Source: Sphingobium sp. (GTDB taxonomy: Bacteria; Pseudomonadota; Alphaproteobacteria; Sphingomonadales; Sphingomonadaceae). From it: DNA of 64,000 nucleotides. A program made the position numbers and the translations under genes. The DNA is taken from assembly GCA_003248935.1 (NCBI GenBank), contig QFQF01000007.1:62001-126000 (forward strand), in the 5' to 3' direction. Within the stretch, counting starts at the first letter, position 1. Each line of letters opens with the position of its first letter. The notes below the pieces were generated by a model. It was given only the letters and a program-made list of their open reading frames with translations. It had not been told where the DNA came from and did not search any database. Positions 1 to 7,846 of this stretch are shown here, piece by piece.

Positions 1-2084
1 CGAGCCGGGCGCTCGCCCATTTCTTTTCCAAGTCGAACCTCACCGCCCTGCGCGAACTGGCGCTACGGCGCGCGGCGCAGGCGGTCGATGCGCAGATGCT
101 GGATTATCTGCGTGCGCACGCGCTGGCCGGCAATTTCGCGGCGGGCGAACGCGTCGTCGTCGCCATCGGCGAGCAACCGAGCGGTCCGGGCCTCGTACGC
201 GCGGCCAAGCGCCTTGCGGACGCCTTGCGCGCGCCATGGACCGCCGTCCATATCGAGACGCGGCGCGGGGAGACGCTGACCGACGCCGAACGGCAAAGAC
301 TCGCCGACACCATGGCGCTCGCCTCCCGCCTGGGCGCGGCGACCGCGACGATTCCGGCCGCGAGCGTGGTCGAGGGACTGAATGCCTTCGCAAAGGACGC
401 ACGCGCGACCCAGATCGTCGTCGGCAAATCGAGCCGGTCCTGGTGGTTCGAGCAGCGCCACGGGTCAATCGTCGATGCGCTGGTGCGCGGGGCGGGCGAC
501 ATTGCCGTCCATGTCCTGCCCGGCGACGGACAGGCGGGGACAGGCGCGGACAGCAAGGCGAGCCGGCTGCCCGCGCTCGGACCGTGGGGCGCGCCCGCCG
601 ACTACGCGCTGACGCTGCTTGCGGTGATCGCCTGCACCGTGCTGGGCCGGGTGGCCGTCGCCGCGATCGCACTCGGCAACGTCGCGCTCCTCTATCTCGT
701 CCCCGTGATGTTCGCAGCCGCGACCTTCGGCCTGCGCGCGGGCCTCTTCGCCGGGGTCGCGTCCAGCCTCGCCTATAATTTCTTCTTCCTGCCGCCGACC
801 GGCACGCTGACCGTCAACAACCCCGAGAATCTCGTCAGCTTCTTCGTGCTGCTGGGCGTCGCGATCGTCACCAGCCAGTTCGCCGCAAGGGTGCGGGCGC
901 AGGCGACCCTCGCCCAGTCAAGCGCGCGCCAGAACGCAGCGCTCGCGGGCTTTTCCCGCCAGTTGACCGCCTGCGCCGGGCAGGAGGATCTGATGCATGC
1001 CATCTGCGCGGAGGTCGCACGGCTGTTCGACCTGCGCACCGTCCTGCTGCTGCCATCGCGCGACGGGCCACAGCTGCGCGCCGCCTATCCGCCCGAGGAC
1101 CGTCTGGACCAGATCGAGATGGCGGCCGCGCAATGGGCGATCGACAACGAGCAGCCCGCCGGGCGCGGTTCCTCCACTCTCACAGCGTCGGACTGGCTGT
1201 TCCACCCGCTGCGCACCCAGCGCGGCGTCCTGGGCGTCCTGGGTCTCGCACGGGAAGATGCAGGCGAGCCGCTCCGCTCCGACCAGATACCGCTGCTGAT
1301 GAGCCTGCTCGACCAGGCGGCGATCGCATTCGACCGGATGGCGCTGGAGGAGGAGATGCACGAAGCCCAGCAGATCCGCGAGCGCGACCGGCTGCGCTCC
1401 GCGTTGCTTTCCTCGGTCAGTCACGACCTGCGCACGCCGCTGACCACGATCATGTCCGCCGCGCAGGCGCTGCGGCGCGATACCCCCTCCCCGCTGGCCG
1501 ACACGATCGAGGCGGAAGCGGGCCGGCTCAACCGCTTCGTTGCGAACCTGCTCGACATGGCGCGGGTAGAGGCAGGCGCCCTGCCGCTTGCAATCGAGGC
1601 GACGGACCTGACTGACGCGGTGGCGAGCGCCGTCCACGACACGCGCGGCGTGCTGGAGGGGCATCCGATCGCACTCGACATCGCGCCGGACATGCCGCTG
1701 GTTCGCGTCGACCCGCGCCTGTTCCACCATTGCCTGATCAACCTGCTCGACAATGCCGGGCGCTACGCCGACCCCGACACGCCGGTGACGATCAGCGCGC
1801 GACGGACGCCCGAGGGCCTCATCCTGTCGATCCGGGACGAAGGCCCCGGCATCCCGCCAGGCATGGAGGCGCGCGTGTTCGAGACCTTCACGCGCCTTGA
1901 GGGGTCGGACCGGTCGAAGGGCGGCACCGGCCTTGGCCTCGCCATCGTCAAGGGCTTCGCCGAGGCCATGGGCCTCTCGGTCACGGCGCGCAGCGAGAGC
2001 GATCCGTCCGGCGCGTGCTTCCTGATCCACGTACCGGCAGCCGCCATCGTGACCGACCTGCCCCAGGAGGAACTGCTGCAATGA
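1..2084 (+). CDS. kdpD: KdpD sensor histidine kinase, 3' part
   Basis: C-terminal 693 codons of the K+/turgor sensor kinase; the reading frame is open at the window edge from base 3, so the N-terminal KdpD sensor domain lies outside. What remains: the end of the linker (FFSKSNLTALRELALRR), a universal-stress-like domain, a hydrophobic block of about four membrane segments (DUF4118, roughly bases 590-880), a GAF-like region, the HisKA box with phospho-acceptor His (SHDLRTPLT), then the N box (NLLDNAGRYA) and G boxes (DEGPGIPPG, GGTGLGLA) of the ATPase domain. In the Kdp family this kinase phosphorylates KdpE to switch on kdpFABC, presumably just upstream of the window. Its stop overlaps the kdpE start (ATGA), indicating translational coupling. 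Confidence 0.95.
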   Translation, partial: SRALAHFFSKSNLTALRELALRRAAQAVDAQMLDYLRAHALAGNFAAGERVVVAIGEQPSGPGLVRAAKRLADALRAPWTAVHIETRRGETLTDAERQRLADTMALASRLGAATATIPAASVVEGLNAFAKDARATQIVVGKSSRSWWFEQRHGSIVDALVRGAGDIAVHVLPGDGQAGTGADSKASRLPALGPWGAPADYALTLLAVIACTVLGRVAVAAIALGNVALLYLVPVMFAAATFGLRAGLFAGVASSLAYNFFFLPPTGTLTVNNPENLVSFFVLLGVAIVTSQFAARVRAQATLAQSSARQNAALAGFSRQLTACAGQEDLMHAICAEVARLFDLRTVLLLPSRDGPQLRAAYPPEDRLDQIEMAAAQWAIDNEQPAGRGSSTLTASDWLFHPLRTQRGVLGVLGLAREDAGEPLRSDQIPLLMSLLDQAAIAFDRMALEEEMHEAQQIRERDRLRSALLSSVSHDLRTPLTTIMSAAQALRRDTPSPLADTIEAEAGRLNRFVANLLDMARVEAGALPLAIEATDLTDAVASAVHDTRGVLEGHPIALDIAPDMPLVRVDPRLFHHCLINLLDNAGRYADPDTPVTISARRTPEGLILSIRDEGPGIPPGMEARVFETFTRLEGSDRSKGGTGLGLAIVKGFAEAMGLSVTARSESDPSGACFLIHVPAAAIVTDLPQEELLQ

Positions 2085-2773
2085 CCGTGCGCCACAAGGT
2101 GCTGATCGTCGATGACGAAGCGCCGATCCGCCGGCTGATCCACGCGGCGCTCGCCCGCGCCGACTATGCGACGGTGGAGGCGGAGAGCGGGCGGCAGGCG
2201 CTCGACCGGCTGACGGCGGAACGGCCCGACATCGTCCTGCTCGACCTCGGCCTGCCCGACCGCGACGGGCTGGAGCTGGTGCCGCTGGTCAAGGAACGGT
2301 CGGACGCGACCCTGATCGTGGTGTCCGCCCGCGAGGCGACGGAGGAGAAGGTCGCCGCGCTCGATCTTGGCGCGGACGACTATCTCACCAAACCGTTCGA
2401 TACCGAGGAACTGCTGGCCCGCGTCCGGGTGGCGCTCCGCAACAGGATGACGAAGGGCGGAGCGGTCTCCAGCATCCGCGCGGGCGATGTGGAGATCGAC
2501 CTGATCCGGCACCATGTCGCCAAGGGCGGGATCGAGGTGCACCTAACGCCAAAGGAATATGGCGTGCTGGAGCAGCTGGCCCGCTTCCCGGGCCGCGTCA
2601 TCACCCACAAGCAGATCATGGATCGGGTCTGGCCACGCGAGGCGGAGCATCATGTCGAGTATCTGCGCGTGCTGGTCCGCACCCTGCGCCAGAAACTGGA
2701 AGACGACCCGCAGCGCCCGAGCCTCGTCACCAATGAACTCGGGATCGGCTATCGCCTGAACGGCGCAGACTGA
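2081..2773 (+). CDS. kdpE: KdpE response regulator (OmpR family)
   Basis: A 230-residue DNA-binding regulator, the usual family length. The receiver domain has acidic pocket D11/D12, phospho-acceptor D55 (LLDLGLPD), S82 and K104 (YLTKPF). A winged-helix output domain follows (about 130-228) with typical RVWPREAEHHVEYLRVLVR and GYRLN motifs. The ATG at 2081 overlaps the kdpD stop and removes the longer upstream-open frame from consideration. It should activate the K+-uptake operon kdpFABC when phosphorylated by KdpD. A second K+ system, kup, lies 2 kb downstream on the other strand. Confidence 0.95.
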   Translation: MTVRHKVLIVDDEAPIRRLIHAALARADYATVEAESGRQALDRLTAERPDIVLLDLGLPDRDGLELVPLVKERSDATLIVVSAREATEEKVAALDLGADDYLTKPFDTEELLARVRVALRNRMTKGGAVSSIRAGDVEIDLIRHHVAKGGIEVHLTPKEYGVLEQLARFPGRVITHKQIMDRVWPREAEHHVEYLRVLVRTLRQKLEDDPQRPSLVTNELGIGYRLNGAD

Positions 2774-2802
2774 ACGGCGGACGACGGCCCGCACGGAAAA
2801 CA

Positions 2803-2814
2803 GGTAGCGCTCCC
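2803..2814. promoter_or_regulatory. Candidate LacI-family operator before the esterase gene
   Basis: GGTAGCGCTCCC is centred on AGCGCT, about 100 bp before the esterase start at 2913. It shares GTAGCGCT-CCATT with the site at 45433-45447 and the TAGCGCT core with the site at 40730-40741. The right half is imperfect. A regulatory role is inferred from the recurrence next to carbohydrate genes. Confidence 0.5.
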
Positions 2815-2912
2815 ATTCATCGATTGACATCGCCCCCGGCGGCGTGGTGGCTATGCGCGTCACGGCGCAGTTCAAGGGAACGCGGCCGGCCAATGAAGTG
2901 CTGGAGGGGTGC

Positions 2913-4451
2913 ATGCGGGCTTTCGACGCGATCTCGGAACATGGCCGTGCCGTGCGGCGTGCGGGGCTCATCACCGCACTTTTGCTGGCGCTGCCCGCTA
3001 CCTTGACAGCGCAGACCACGGCGCCCCTGTCCGGCGATGCCGCGCGGCAGAACATGATGGATCAGCTGGGCATCACCCGGCTGACGCCCGGTCCAAGTCC
3101 CGACCCCAAGGCGCCCAATGCGGCAAACTATGACGAGGCCCGCGCCAACCCCTTTCCGGTGCTGCCCGACCCGTTGAGGACCGACGACGGCCGTGCGGTC
3201 GCCACCGCGGAGCAATGGCGGACGGTGCGGCGGCCCGAAATCCTCGCCGCCTATGAACGGGAGGTCTATGGCCGCGTGCCCGGCACGGCGCCGCGCATCG
3301 ACTGGCGCGTCGTCATTACCGACCGGGAACGGGTCGGCTTCATTCCCGTTATCGCGCGCCGGGTGATCGGACACGCCGACAACAGCGCCGCGCCCGATAT
3401 CACTGTCGATATCCGCATGACCGTCGTGACCCCGGCCAATGCCAAGGGGCCCGTGCCGCTGCTGATCATGTTTGGTCGCGACGACTTTCCCGCGCCGTCG
3501 GAGCCGTCCCGCGCCGAATATGAGCGGATCGATGCCGCGATGAAGAAGATGCTGATCGCGCAGGATCCGGCGCTCCGGTCCGTGTTCGACGCACATCCGG
3601 CCTTCATGCTGAACCCGCAGCCGCCCTTTCGCATGGCCCAACGCGACGCGCACGGCGATTATCCCCGCCCCGACCAGTTGATCGCCGCAGGCTGGGGCTA
3701 TGCGATGCTCGATACCGAGACGATCCAGCCGGACGATGCCGGGGCACTCCAGCGTGGCGTCATCGGCCTTTCCAATCGCGGCCGGCCGCGCACGCCGGAC
3801 CAATGGGGCGCGCTGCGCGCCTGGGCATGGGGAGCAAGCCGGGCACTCGACTTCCTGAGCAAGGACGCGGCGGTGGACGCACGGCGGATCGGTATCGAAG
3901 GCGTATCGCGCTACGGCAAGGCGGCACTAGTGGCGATGGCGTTCGATCAGCGCTTCGCCACCGGACTGATCGGCTCCTCCGGCAAGGGTGGCACGACCCT
4001 GCTGCGCCGCAATTTCGGCGAGGCGGTGACGAGCCTTTCCTACGGCGCGCATCACTGGATGGCGGGAAATTTCCTGCGCTACGGCGCGGCGGCGGGGCGG
4101 GACGTGCGAACGGCGGCGGACCTGCCCGTCGATGCGCACGAACTGATCGCCCTGTGCGCGCCGCGTCCGGTCTTCATCAGTTACGGCATCCCCGAACAGG
4201 GCGACGACCACTGGCTCGACCATCGCGGCAGCCTGATGGCGGTGGTCGCGGCTGACCGGGTCTATCGCCTGCTCAGCGCGAGGGGGCTGGGGCTGGGCGA
4301 CGATTATCGCTCCGTCACCCTGCCGCCGGTCAACACCGGTCTGCTGGACGGCGACGTAGCGTGGCGGCAACATGACGGCGGTCACACCGACACGCCGAAC
4401 CTCAATTATTTCCTGCAATGGGCGGACAGGCACCTGCCGTCCGCCCGTTGA
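2913..4451 (+). CDS. CE15-type glucuronoyl esterase-like hydrolase, exported
   Basis: A 512-residue secreted alpha/beta hydrolase. The nucleophile elbow GVSRYGK places the probable catalytic serine at 332 and matches the G-x-S-R-x-G-K signature of carbohydrate esterase family 15. A late His in DGGHT (491) is the candidate catalytic histidine. The fungal Cys before the serine is Val here, as in many bacterial members. CE15 enzymes cut esters between glucuronoxylan and lignin alcohols. I chose the ATG at 2913 because GGAGGGG lies just before it and it begins a signal peptide (hydrophobic segment about 18-33, ending TLTAQ); GTG 2844 and ATG 2853 are in frame but lack these. A LacI-type operator upstream links it to the sugar genes at 40-48 kb. 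Substrate is inferred from family only. Confidence 0.8.
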   Translation: MRAFDAISEHGRAVRRAGLITALLLALPATLTAQTTAPLSGDAARQNMMDQLGITRLTPGPSPDPKAPNAANYDEARANPFPVLPDPLRTDDGRAVATAEQWRTVRRPEILAAYEREVYGRVPGTAPRIDWRVVITDRERVGFIPVIARRVIGHADNSAAPDITVDIRMTVVTPANAKGPVPLLIMFGRDDFPAPSEPSRAEYERIDAAMKKMLIAQDPALRSVFDAHPAFMLNPQPPFRMAQRDAHGDYPRPDQLIAAGWGYAMLDTETIQPDDAGALQRGVIGLSNRGRPRTPDQWGALRAWAWGASRALDFLSKDAAVDARRIGIEGVSRYGKAALVAMAFDQRFATGLIGSSGKGGTTLLRRNFGEAVTSLSYGAHHWMAGNFLRYGAAAGRDVRTAADLPVDAHELIALCAPRPVFISYGIPEQGDDHWLDHRGSLMAVVAADRVYRLLSARGLGLGDDYRSVTLPPVNTGLLDGDVAWRQHDGGHTDTPNLNYFLQWADRHLPSAR

Positions 4452-4472
4452 GCCGGACGGCGGTGTCGCGCG

Positions 4473-4853
4473 TCAGAGCAGGGACTGCGCGTGGTCCAGC
4501 ACCAGACCGCAGACCTTCGACTTCACCTTCTGCTTGATGCCGCCGAGGGAGAGCGAGGAGCCGTCCATCTGCAACAGGCCCTTCTGGCCGTCGGTATAGC
4601 CCTTGGACGAGGTGACGCCCTCCTGCCCGGTCAGCTTTCCCAGCACCGACCTGGCGTCCGTGCCGCCCAGCAGCTTGTTCTTCAGACAGTAGCCGAGCAC
4701 GCCCGCCGCGTTCCCGGCGCTGGCCGAAGCGACGTTGGGCAGAACGCCGCCCAGCAACCCGCCCGCACCGCCAAGGCCGGAGAGCTGCGCCGGCGCCGCG
4801 CTTCCCGTGGCGAACAGCGCAAGGGCGATGGTGGCGGCAAATAGTCTGGTCAT
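4473..4853 (-). CDS. DUF2501 family secreted small protein
   Basis: A 126-residue protein with a clear signal peptide (MTRLFAATIALALFATGSAA, then PAQ) and a Gly/Leu-rich N-terminal part (GLGGAGGLLGGVLP). Two cysteines (in GYCLKNK and KVCGLV) could form a disulphide in the periplasm. The pattern matches DUF2501/YjjA-like proteins of unknown function. I set the start at 4853, preceded by GGGGAT, because the signal peptide begins there; an in-frame start further upstream would add an implausible basic extension. It ends 21 bp from the convergent esterase gene. No function can be assigned. Confidence 0.75.
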   Translation of the reverse strand: MTRLFAATIALALFATGSAAPAQLSGLGGAGGLLGGVLPNVASASAGNAAGVLGYCLKNKLLGGTDARSVLGKLTGQEGVTSSKGYTDGQKGLLQMDGSSLSLGGIKQKVKSKVCGLVLDHAQSLL

Positions 4854-4926
4854 GATCGATCCCCGTTGCATGGCGTCGCTTCGCCGGAAGCGGCATGACA
4901 AATACCTATCACATTGCGCCGCCGCC

Positions 4927-6852
4927 TTAAATCTCCACCTGCGACCCCAATTCCACAACACGGTTCGGGGGCAGCTTGAAGAAGTCCATCGGGCTCACCG
5001 CGTTGCGGACCATCCAGGCGAACAGCCGCTCCCGCCAGATCGCCATGCCCGGCCGCGACGAGGGAATCAGCGTCTGGCGCGAGAGGAAATAGCTGGTCTC
5101 CGTTCCGCCGAGCGGCCCGTCGCAGGACGTGATCCCGCGCAATGTCTGCGGCACGTCCACCCCCTCCATGAAGCCGTGGCGGATGGTCATGCGATAGAAG
5201 CCCTGCCCGGCCGGTTCGACCGCCACCGGATCGCGGCCGAGGAAATGGGGAACAGGCACCGCCTTGACCGTCAGGATGATGATCCGCTGGTGCAGGATCT
5301 TGTTGTGCTTGACGTTGTGCAGCAGCGCGGGCGGCACGCCCTCCGTCGTTGAGGACAGGAAGACCGCGACGCCCGGCACGCGCTGTGTCGACGATCCGGT
5401 CGACTGGACGAACAGGCCCAGGTCGAGCATCCCGCCCTGAATGTAGCGGCGCATGATCTTCCGCCCGGTCGACCAGGTGGTGAGAATGGTGAACGCGACC
5501 GCCGCGACCAGCAGCGGGAACCAGCCGCCATCCGGTATCTTCGTCGCGTTCGACGCGAAATAGAGCCCGTCGATAACCAGGAACACTGCCGTCACCGCCC
5601 CCGCCACGAACGGCGGCCAGCGCCACACGGCGGCAGTCAGTATGCCGAGCATGCGGGCGGTGATCAGCATCGTGCCGGTGACGGCGATACCATAAGCGGC
5701 GGCAAGGTTGCTGGAAGTGCCGAAGCCCAGGATCAGCAGGATGACGAGCCCGAGCAGCATCCAGTTGACGAGCGGCACATAGATCTGTCCGGCTGCGTCC
5801 GCGCTGGTATGCGTGATCCGCAGGCGCGGCAGGAAGCCGAGCTGCACCGCCTGCTGCGTGACGGAAAAGGCTCCTGAAATCACCGCCTGGCTGGCGATCA
5901 CGGTCGCCGCCGTAGCGAGGATGACAAGCGGCAGGCGCGCCCAGTCCGGCGCCATCAGGAAAAAGGGATTTGCCGCCGCCGCCGGATGGCCGATGAGCAG
6001 CGCGCCCTGCCCCATGTAATTGAGCATCAGGCACGGCAGGGCGACATACAGCCAGGCGATGCTGATCGCCCGGCGGCCGAAATGACCCATGTCGGCATAG
6101 AGCGCCTCCGCCCCCGTCACCGACAGCACGACGGAACCGAGCGCAAGGAAGGCCAGGCGGGCGTCGAGTGCGAAGAAGTGGAACGCCCACCATGGATTGA
6201 CGATGCGCAATATGCCGGGATGGGCAATGATGTTGACGATGCCCAGCGCCGCGAGGACCACGAAATAGGCGATCATCACTGGTCCGAACAGCGCGCCGAC
6301 CCGGGCGGTTCCATGCCGCTGGATCACGAAAAGGGCGACGAGGATGCCGATCGCGAGCGGGGTGACGAGGTCGGCCAGCCCCTGTTCCGCGACGGCCAGC
6401 CCCTCGACCGCCGACAGGACCGAGATGGCCGGGGTGATCATGGCGTCGCCGTAGAACAGGGCGGTGGCGAGCACGCCAAGGATGGCGATCGCCGGTTTCC
6501 AGCGGCTCTCCCCGATGCGGCCACCGATCAGCGCCAGCAAGGCAAGGCTGCCCCCCTCCCCGTCATTGTCCGCACGCAGGATGATGAACACATATTTGAC
6601 GGTGACGATCAGCATCATCGTCCAGAAGATCAGCGAGAGGACGCCGTAGATATGCGCGGGGTCGACGGCGAGCGGATGGTGGCCGACGAAGCTTTCCTTG
6701 AGCGCATAGAGGGGCGATGTGCCGATATCGCCGAACACGATGCCGAGCGCGCCGACGGCCAGCACGGACAGCTTGCCCTGGGGTCCGTGAACGGGGGCGC
6801 CCGTGTGGCATTCGCTTGGCGTGGCCAGGGCCGGCTCGCGGCTGTCCGTCAT
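4927..6852 (-). CDS. kup: Kup low-affinity potassium transporter
   Basis: A 641-residue inner-membrane K+ uptake protein (KUP/HAK/KT family, proton-coupled), of normal length. The first membrane segment carries the family motif GIVFGDIGTSPLYALKE, followed by GGSLALLALI and about twelve hydrophobic segments, then a hydrophilic C-terminal domain. The start at 6852 gives the normal N-terminus and has AGGA just upstream; the frame stays open for 600 bp beyond it only because of high GC. Being near kdpDE, the region holds both an inducible-K+ regulator and a constitutive-type K+ transporter. An 11-bp tandem repeat lies 73 bp upstream of the start. Confidence 0.95.
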   Translation of the reverse strand: MTDSREPALATPSECHTGAPVHGPQGKLSVLAVGALGIVFGDIGTSPLYALKESFVGHHPLAVDPAHIYGVLSLIFWTMMLIVTVKYVFIILRADNDGEGGSLALLALIGGRIGESRWKPAIAILGVLATALFYGDAMITPAISVLSAVEGLAVAEQGLADLVTPLAIGILVALFVIQRHGTARVGALFGPVMIAYFVVLAALGIVNIIAHPGILRIVNPWWAFHFFALDARLAFLALGSVVLSVTGAEALYADMGHFGRRAISIAWLYVALPCLMLNYMGQGALLIGHPAAAANPFFLMAPDWARLPLVILATAATVIASQAVISGAFSVTQQAVQLGFLPRLRITHTSADAAGQIYVPLVNWMLLGLVILLILGFGTSSNLAAAYGIAVTGTMLITARMLGILTAAVWRWPPFVAGAVTAVFLVIDGLYFASNATKIPDGGWFPLLVAAVAFTILTTWSTGRKIMRRYIQGGMLDLGLFVQSTGSSTQRVPGVAVFLSSTTEGVPPALLHNVKHNKILHQRIIILTVKAVPVPHFLGRDPVAVEPAGQGFYRMTIRHGFMEGVDVPQTLRGITSCDGPLGGTETSYFLSRQTLIPSSRPGMAIWRERLFAWMVRNAVSPMDFFKLPPNRVVELGSQVEI

Positions 6853-6924
6853 TCCTGCTGCCTCGCCATGATGGGGGACGCAATGGCACGTCCGCTCATA
6901 ACATCTCCAGACGGCTTTAGTCGC

Positions 6925-6951
6925 ATTCGCATAGGATTCGCATAGGATTCG
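6925..6951. repeat. 11-bp tandem repeat upstream of kup
   Basis: ATTCGCATAGG occurs twice in perfect tandem (6925-6935, 6936-6946), followed by a further ATTCG. The 11-bp period is about one helical turn, so repeated protein contacts on one DNA face are possible. It lies in the 232-bp gap between kup and the divergent small membrane protein. Confidence 0.7.
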
Positions 6952-7084
6952 TCCGCGTCCCAACGGAAATCGAGCGGCCCGGCCCCGCGTGATTTCTACG
7001 CAATCCCTATGCCGAACCGCCCTGACCGATCTCGAATAGCTATGTGCGTCCTCGTATTTTGGCCGGGCATGGAGGTCAGGCGCA

Positions 7085-7372
7085 ATGACAGATTGCAACC
7101 ATCGTGGAGGCATCGACCTCGCCCTGCGCGCCGGTGGTGCGGCGCTGGTCGGCACCGGCTGGCTGATCGGACGCAGGCTGGAGGGCATCATGCCGCCCGA
7201 CGTCGCCACCCGCGTCACGTTTCTCGACATGCTGCTTGCCGCCGCGATGTTCGCCAGCCTCAGTCTCGGCTTCGCAATGCTGCTCCTCGGCGGCCACCTG
7301 CTGGACAAGGTCCAGGTGTCCGAGCGCTGGGCGGCACGCCGGGGACATCGGCCCCCGCCCCGCAAAGAATGA
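7085..7372 (+). CDS. Small membrane protein, unknown function
   Basis: A 95-residue protein with a well-placed ribosome site (GGAGGT at 7071, eight bases before the ATG). It has two hydrophobic segments, about residues 14-33 and 47-69 (the second MLLAAAMFASLSLGFAMLLL), joined by a short polar loop, and a basic C-terminal tail (RWAARRGHRPPPRK). It is probably a small inner-membrane protein with two spans. I do not recognise a family. It sits between divergent kup and the cobalamin riboswitch, and it ends 74 bp before the aptamer. Confidence 0.6.
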   Translation: MTDCNHRGGIDLALRAGGAALVGTGWLIGRRLEGIMPPDVATRVTFLDMLLAAAMFASLSLGFAMLLLGGHLLDKVQVSERWAARRGHRPPPRKE

Positions 7373-7446
7373 TTTGCCTTCGCCCCGAATTGCACTAAGG
7401 GCGCTGCCGGACGGAACGCACGATGCATTCCGTCCGAATGATCGCG

Positions 7447-7655
7447 CCGGTGCCCCAAAAGGGCTTAATTCGGGAACGCGGTGCGGACGGCGGGGCATCC
7501 CGCCGCCCAAATCCGAGGCTGTCCCTGCAACTGTAAGCGGCGAGCGCGATGCACATCGCTTCCGGCAACGGAAGCAGCCACTGGGCGGTCGCGATGCGGC
7601 CCCTGGGAAGGCCGTGCATCAAGCCCTGACCCGCGAGCCAGGAGACCTGCCGGCG
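7447..7655 (+). ncRNA. Cobalamin riboswitch (B12 box) upstream of btuB
   Basis: The leader contains the conserved cobalamin-aptamer blocks in order: GGTGCCCC with AAGGGCTTAATTCGGGAA at 7449-7475; the B12 box GCTGTCCCTGCAACTGTAAG at 7518-7537 continuing CGGCGAG; GCCACTGGG at 7577; CTGGGAAGGCC at 7603; and GACCCGCGAGCCAGGAGACC at 7628. Such RNAs bind adenosylcobalamin and lower expression of B12 genes. It precedes a TonB receptor and the adenosyltransferase gene, exactly as expected. The gap 7373-7846 holds this aptamer plus the candidate expression platform. Confidence 0.96.
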
Positions 7656-7659
7656 CACG

Positions 7660-7717
7660 GTCGCTCTTGCCATGGTCCAGGGGATGGCCAAGGCACGGTG
7701 TTCTCCGTCTGAGCGAC
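7660..7717 (+). promoter_or_regulatory. Candidate riboswitch expression-platform hairpin
   Basis: GTCGCTC (7660-7666) pairs perfectly with GAGCGAC (7711-7717), and inner segments CTTGCCAT and ATGGCCAAG can extend the stem with one bulge. No T-run follows, so a translational or Rho-dependent switch is more likely than an intrinsic terminator. Role inferred from position between aptamer and btuB. Confidence 0.4.
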
Positions 7718-7846
7718 GAACCAAGCGGCAGGGGCCGCATCGGTGCGTGCAGGCGGGCGACATGCGCCCGGCCGCCGGCGCTCGCCGACCGTTCGTTGAC
7801 CGGCACGCCCCTGCCCCAAGTTGCTCAGGCGCGGGGGTACCATGTG

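Noticed and set aside
6853..7458. A longer N-terminus for Kup
   Set aside because: The upstream frame is open only through high GC; the family N-terminus begins just after 6852, and the extension would run across the 11-bp repeats and the small membrane protein gene.
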